NCBI GenBank assembly: GCA_004335635.1
Contig: QAXH01000677.1
Coordinates: 1 to 17,683, forward strand
Origin: Chloromonas sp. AAM2
Lineage: Eukaryota; Chlorophyta; Chlorophyceae; Chlamydomonadales; Chlamydomonadaceae
Reading direction: 5' to 3'
Length of the DNA stretch: 17,683 bases
The notes beneath the pieces are model-generated. The model searched no databases, was not told where the DNA came from, and worked only from the letters and a program-made list of their open reading frames with translations. A program made the position numbers and the translations under genes. Below, piece by piece: positions 16,801 through 17,683 of this stretch. Position 1 is the first letter of the stretch. Each line of letters begins with the position of its first letter.

Positions 16801-17264
16801 CAGAACATATCAGTACCTGGCACGGCGGCAGCATCTGCCGCCTTTCTCTCTCCAGCACCATTGGCCGGCGTGCATTCCATGTCAGCCCCAGTGCTTGCAC
16901 CCTCCTCAATGCGTGGCCGCTTAGCAGCCGGTTCGACACCATCTGCCTTATCAGATTCAACTGCCAGCGTAGACTCAAGGCTAGAATCTGGCTGTTGCTG
17001 CTGCTGCTGCTGCTGCTGCTCCTGTTGCTGCTGCTCCTCCTGTTGCTGCTGCTTTTGCTGCTGCTCTTGTTGCTGGTGCTCCTGCTCCTTCTGCTCTTGT
17101 TGCTGGTGCTCCTGCTGCGGCTGCCGGGCCTGTGCTAGTTTGGCAGTAGTGTAAGCAGCGGTTGGTTTGGGTGTGTTCCTATGCTGTGCGGGTGCATGGG
17201 GTGCGAGGGCGGACATGACGGCCCGCTCAGCCACCATCCAGTTAGGCAGGTTCCGTGAGGCACT
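13437..17264 (-). CDS. PUS7: PUS7-type tRNA/mRNA pseudouridine synthase (TruD family), 3' seven exons, 5' part outside
   Basis: PUS7 converts uridine to pseudouridine in UNUAR-type sites of tRNA (position 13), U2 snRNA and mRNA. Proposed exons in transcription order: 17264-16817, 16374-16211, 15960-15867, 15638-15457, 14809-14599, 14326-14143, 13845-13437. All junctions are GT-AG with matching phases, giving 563 residues plus TAG. Anchors to plant and human PUS7: LPNWMVAERAVM (plant LPRYLVAERAIL), RTLRLMYLHAWQSRMWN (human RLMYIHSYQSYVWN), VVAGDLV (VPGDLV), SIEDVVLPLPG, GDYRRLVLRPRNF and DFMLPSSAYATMLIREV. The catalytic aspartate and the N-terminal RNA-binding part should lie upstream, past the right edge. 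Two low-complexity insertions interrupt the domain: about 120 Q-rich residues plus an acidic/Ala tail in the first visible exon, and about 60 Ala/Gly/Glu-rich residues in the fourth. The last exon carries an added poly-Q/poly-P stretch. Confidence 0.92.
14143..14326 (-). CDS. PUS7: PUS7 sixth visible exon
   Basis: It starts with GT completing a glycine codon, passes through a variable linker (TDRDTIMEDAAAGK...), then reads FAFSALTGDYRRLVLRPRNF, matching [20 protein letters not shown] of human PUS7. The acceptor is TGTTGCAG and the donor GTTGGG, in phase 2. Confidence 0.88.
14599..14809 (-). CDS. PUS7: PUS7 fifth visible exon
   Basis: VHVVSEAEAQSGAFSIEDVV and LPLPGARVTYPRH followed by LYKQLCAADGV match human [20 protein letters not shown] ... 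YREMLTADNL almost residue for residue in spacing. The acceptor is CTTGCCCAG and the donor GTGAGT, exiting in phase 1. Confidence 0.9.
14840..15167. repeat. Diverged direct repeat in PUS7 intron
   Basis: GGAGTGTGA ... TTGTTGTGGGTGACAGGCAG at 14845-14892 recurs, with TTGTTGTGGTTGACAGGCAG, at 15111-15167, in the intron 14810-15456. Similarity continues weakly to GAAAGGCAA further on in each copy. No exon was found between them. Confidence 0.65.
15457..15638 (-). CDS. PUS7: PUS7 fourth visible exon, lineage-specific Ala/Gly-rich insertion
   Basis: About 61 residues rich in A, G and E (ADMSGAALLELAGVGNAGGG and following), placed between GDLV and the IEDVV motif where human PUS7 has almost nothing. 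Acceptor GTGCAG. The donor taken is CAG then GTCGGT because it keeps phase 0; a better-looking GTGAGG four bases further would shift the frame. The frame also stays open across the donor. Confidence 0.72.
15867..15960 (-). CDS. PUS7: PUS7 third visible exon
   Basis: VYGADRVVAGDLVMPRTRTE matches the human segment YGLKPVPGDLVLKG. It enters in phase 0 after CTGCACAG and leaves in phase 1 at GTACGT. The Ser/Thr-rich tail leads into the next insertion exon. Confidence 0.88.
16211..16374 (-). CDS. PUS7: PUS7 second visible exon, TruD core helix
   Basis: LTERLAAEAIGRVPRTLRLM then YLHAWQSRMWNLAASHRVK matches the plant and human core (IPRTLRLMYVHSYQSYLWNHAAS). This is conserved motif III of the TruD family. 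The usual Tyr of HSYQS is Trp here (HAWQS). Acceptors at 16375 and 16369 (TTGCAG, then GTTGCAG) are six bases apart, so one in-frame NAGNAG-like choice changes two residues. The donor is GTGCGA. Confidence 0.9.
16527..16624. repeat. Tandem duplication, 2 x 49 bp
   Basis: TGCAGTGGTAAAAGCAAGGC and the following bases to GGGGCTTG repeat after 49 bp with few differences. They lie within the PUS7 intron 16375-16816, which is otherwise featureless. Confidence 0.9.
16817..17264 (-). CDS. PUS7: PUS7 first visible exon, Q-rich insertion and NLS-like motif
   Basis: It opens with SASRNLPNWMVAERAVMSAL (plant LRHLPRYLVAERAIL). It then runs through a Gln/Glu-rich tract of about 45 residues (CAG repeats, + strand CTG near 16991-17130), an acidic stretch, PAAKRPRIE at 16905-16931, and an Ala-rich end. 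In relatives the VAERA helix is followed within about 20 residues by IPRTLR, so nearly 130 residues are extra. The acceptor is ACATGTGCAG and the donor GTACTG, in phase 1. Confidence 0.85.
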
Positions 17265-17683
17265 CTGCACATGTTTCATGTGCACACGTGGTTGAGCGTT
17301 GACAAGCTAACACAACTTCTGTCATCCATGTACCGTTTCGAAACGTTTGTGTTTGTGTATTTGCAGAACATGGTCAGTCGTCACCCTGATGCAATCTGCA
17401 TATGGTTGAAGCGTCCACCCTAACTTTATGATTGGGTTTTAAAGGGTTTATGACTCCGGTTCAAGCCCCCATTCACCACTGTGTGTCAAACTGGGCCACA
17501 GAAGAATTCACCCCTCTGATGTTATCTTACATGCTTGCAGAGCTGATATTGAACCTCCTAACCTCCTAATCTCCTAACCTGCTAACCTCCTCCTAAAGCT
17601 GAAGAATTTATGACGCAAATGCTAGCATCCACATATGACTTGCTACATACATCAACACCCTGGTCTGTCGTCCCATGGTCTCA
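17265..17683 (-). other. PUS7 intron, running off the right edge
   Basis: Upstream of the first visible exon I find no reading frame resembling the PUS7 motifs expected next (the catalytic region). The stretch contains a short CTAACCTCC-type tandem repeat (about 17551-17595) and otherwise ordinary AT-richer sequence. It is presumed to be an intron. Confidence 0.6.

Noticed and set aside
16671..17154. Poly-leucine and poly-cysteine ORFs on the + strand
   Set aside because: These are antisense readings of the CAG repeats that encode poly-Q in the PUS7 exon.
17390..17480. GGTTCAAGCCC followed by CACCA, looking like a tRNA T-loop with CCA end
   Set aside because: The flanking bases do not form a T-stem, and no acceptor, D or anticodon arms can be drawn upstream. 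Only a B-box-like word is present.
1..17683. Bacterial or phage origin with operons, promoters and ribosome sites
   Set aside because: No long intact coding frames. Conserved proteins are recovered only by joining short GT-AG-bounded exons, so ribosome sites and operons do not apply.

Overview
The window is nuclear DNA of a eukaryote, most likely a chlamydomonadalean (volvocine-type) green alga. Two protein genes are broken into many short exons by GT-AG introns. Their exons resemble plant-lineage proteins. Candidate TGTAA poly(A) signals follow both stop codons. The introns are full of CATG/GCATGC-rich simple sequence and small tandem repeats. Both genes end in ordinary stops (TGA, TAG) and need no recoding. 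No species call is possible; a Haematococcus-like genome is only an impression.

Layout: bases 1-443 are upstream sequence with no convincing gene. From 444 to 12501 on the + strand lies one complete gene of about 20-21 exons, the tail-module Mediator subunit MED16 (SFR6 in plants). I joined its exons by matching splice sites, intron phase and remembered colinearity with Arabidopsis MED16. The model gives about 1161-1187 residues, depending on one optional exon. Bases 12502-13436 lie between the genes and include an unexplained 49-codon ORF. From 17264 down to 13437 on the - strand lie the last seven exons of a PUS7-type (TruD family) pseudouridine synthase. Its first exons, with the catalytic aspartate, are beyond the right edge. 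The genes are convergent. Both act in nuclear RNA metabolism, but nothing suggests they work together.

No novel multi-gene system is visible. Points worth a second look: (i) long Q-rich and A/G-rich insertions inside the PUS7 domain, one carrying a Myc-like nuclear-localisation motif; (ii) decayed local duplications of exon edges inside MED16 introns, clearest at exons 16 and 20; (iii) a 39-bp insert flanked by perfect 15-bp direct repeats, related to another sequence 1.3 kb away; (iv) apparent loss of the paired-cysteine motif at the MED16 C-terminus; (v) the short ORF between the genes. All alignments were done by eye and family sequences recalled from memory; no database was searched.
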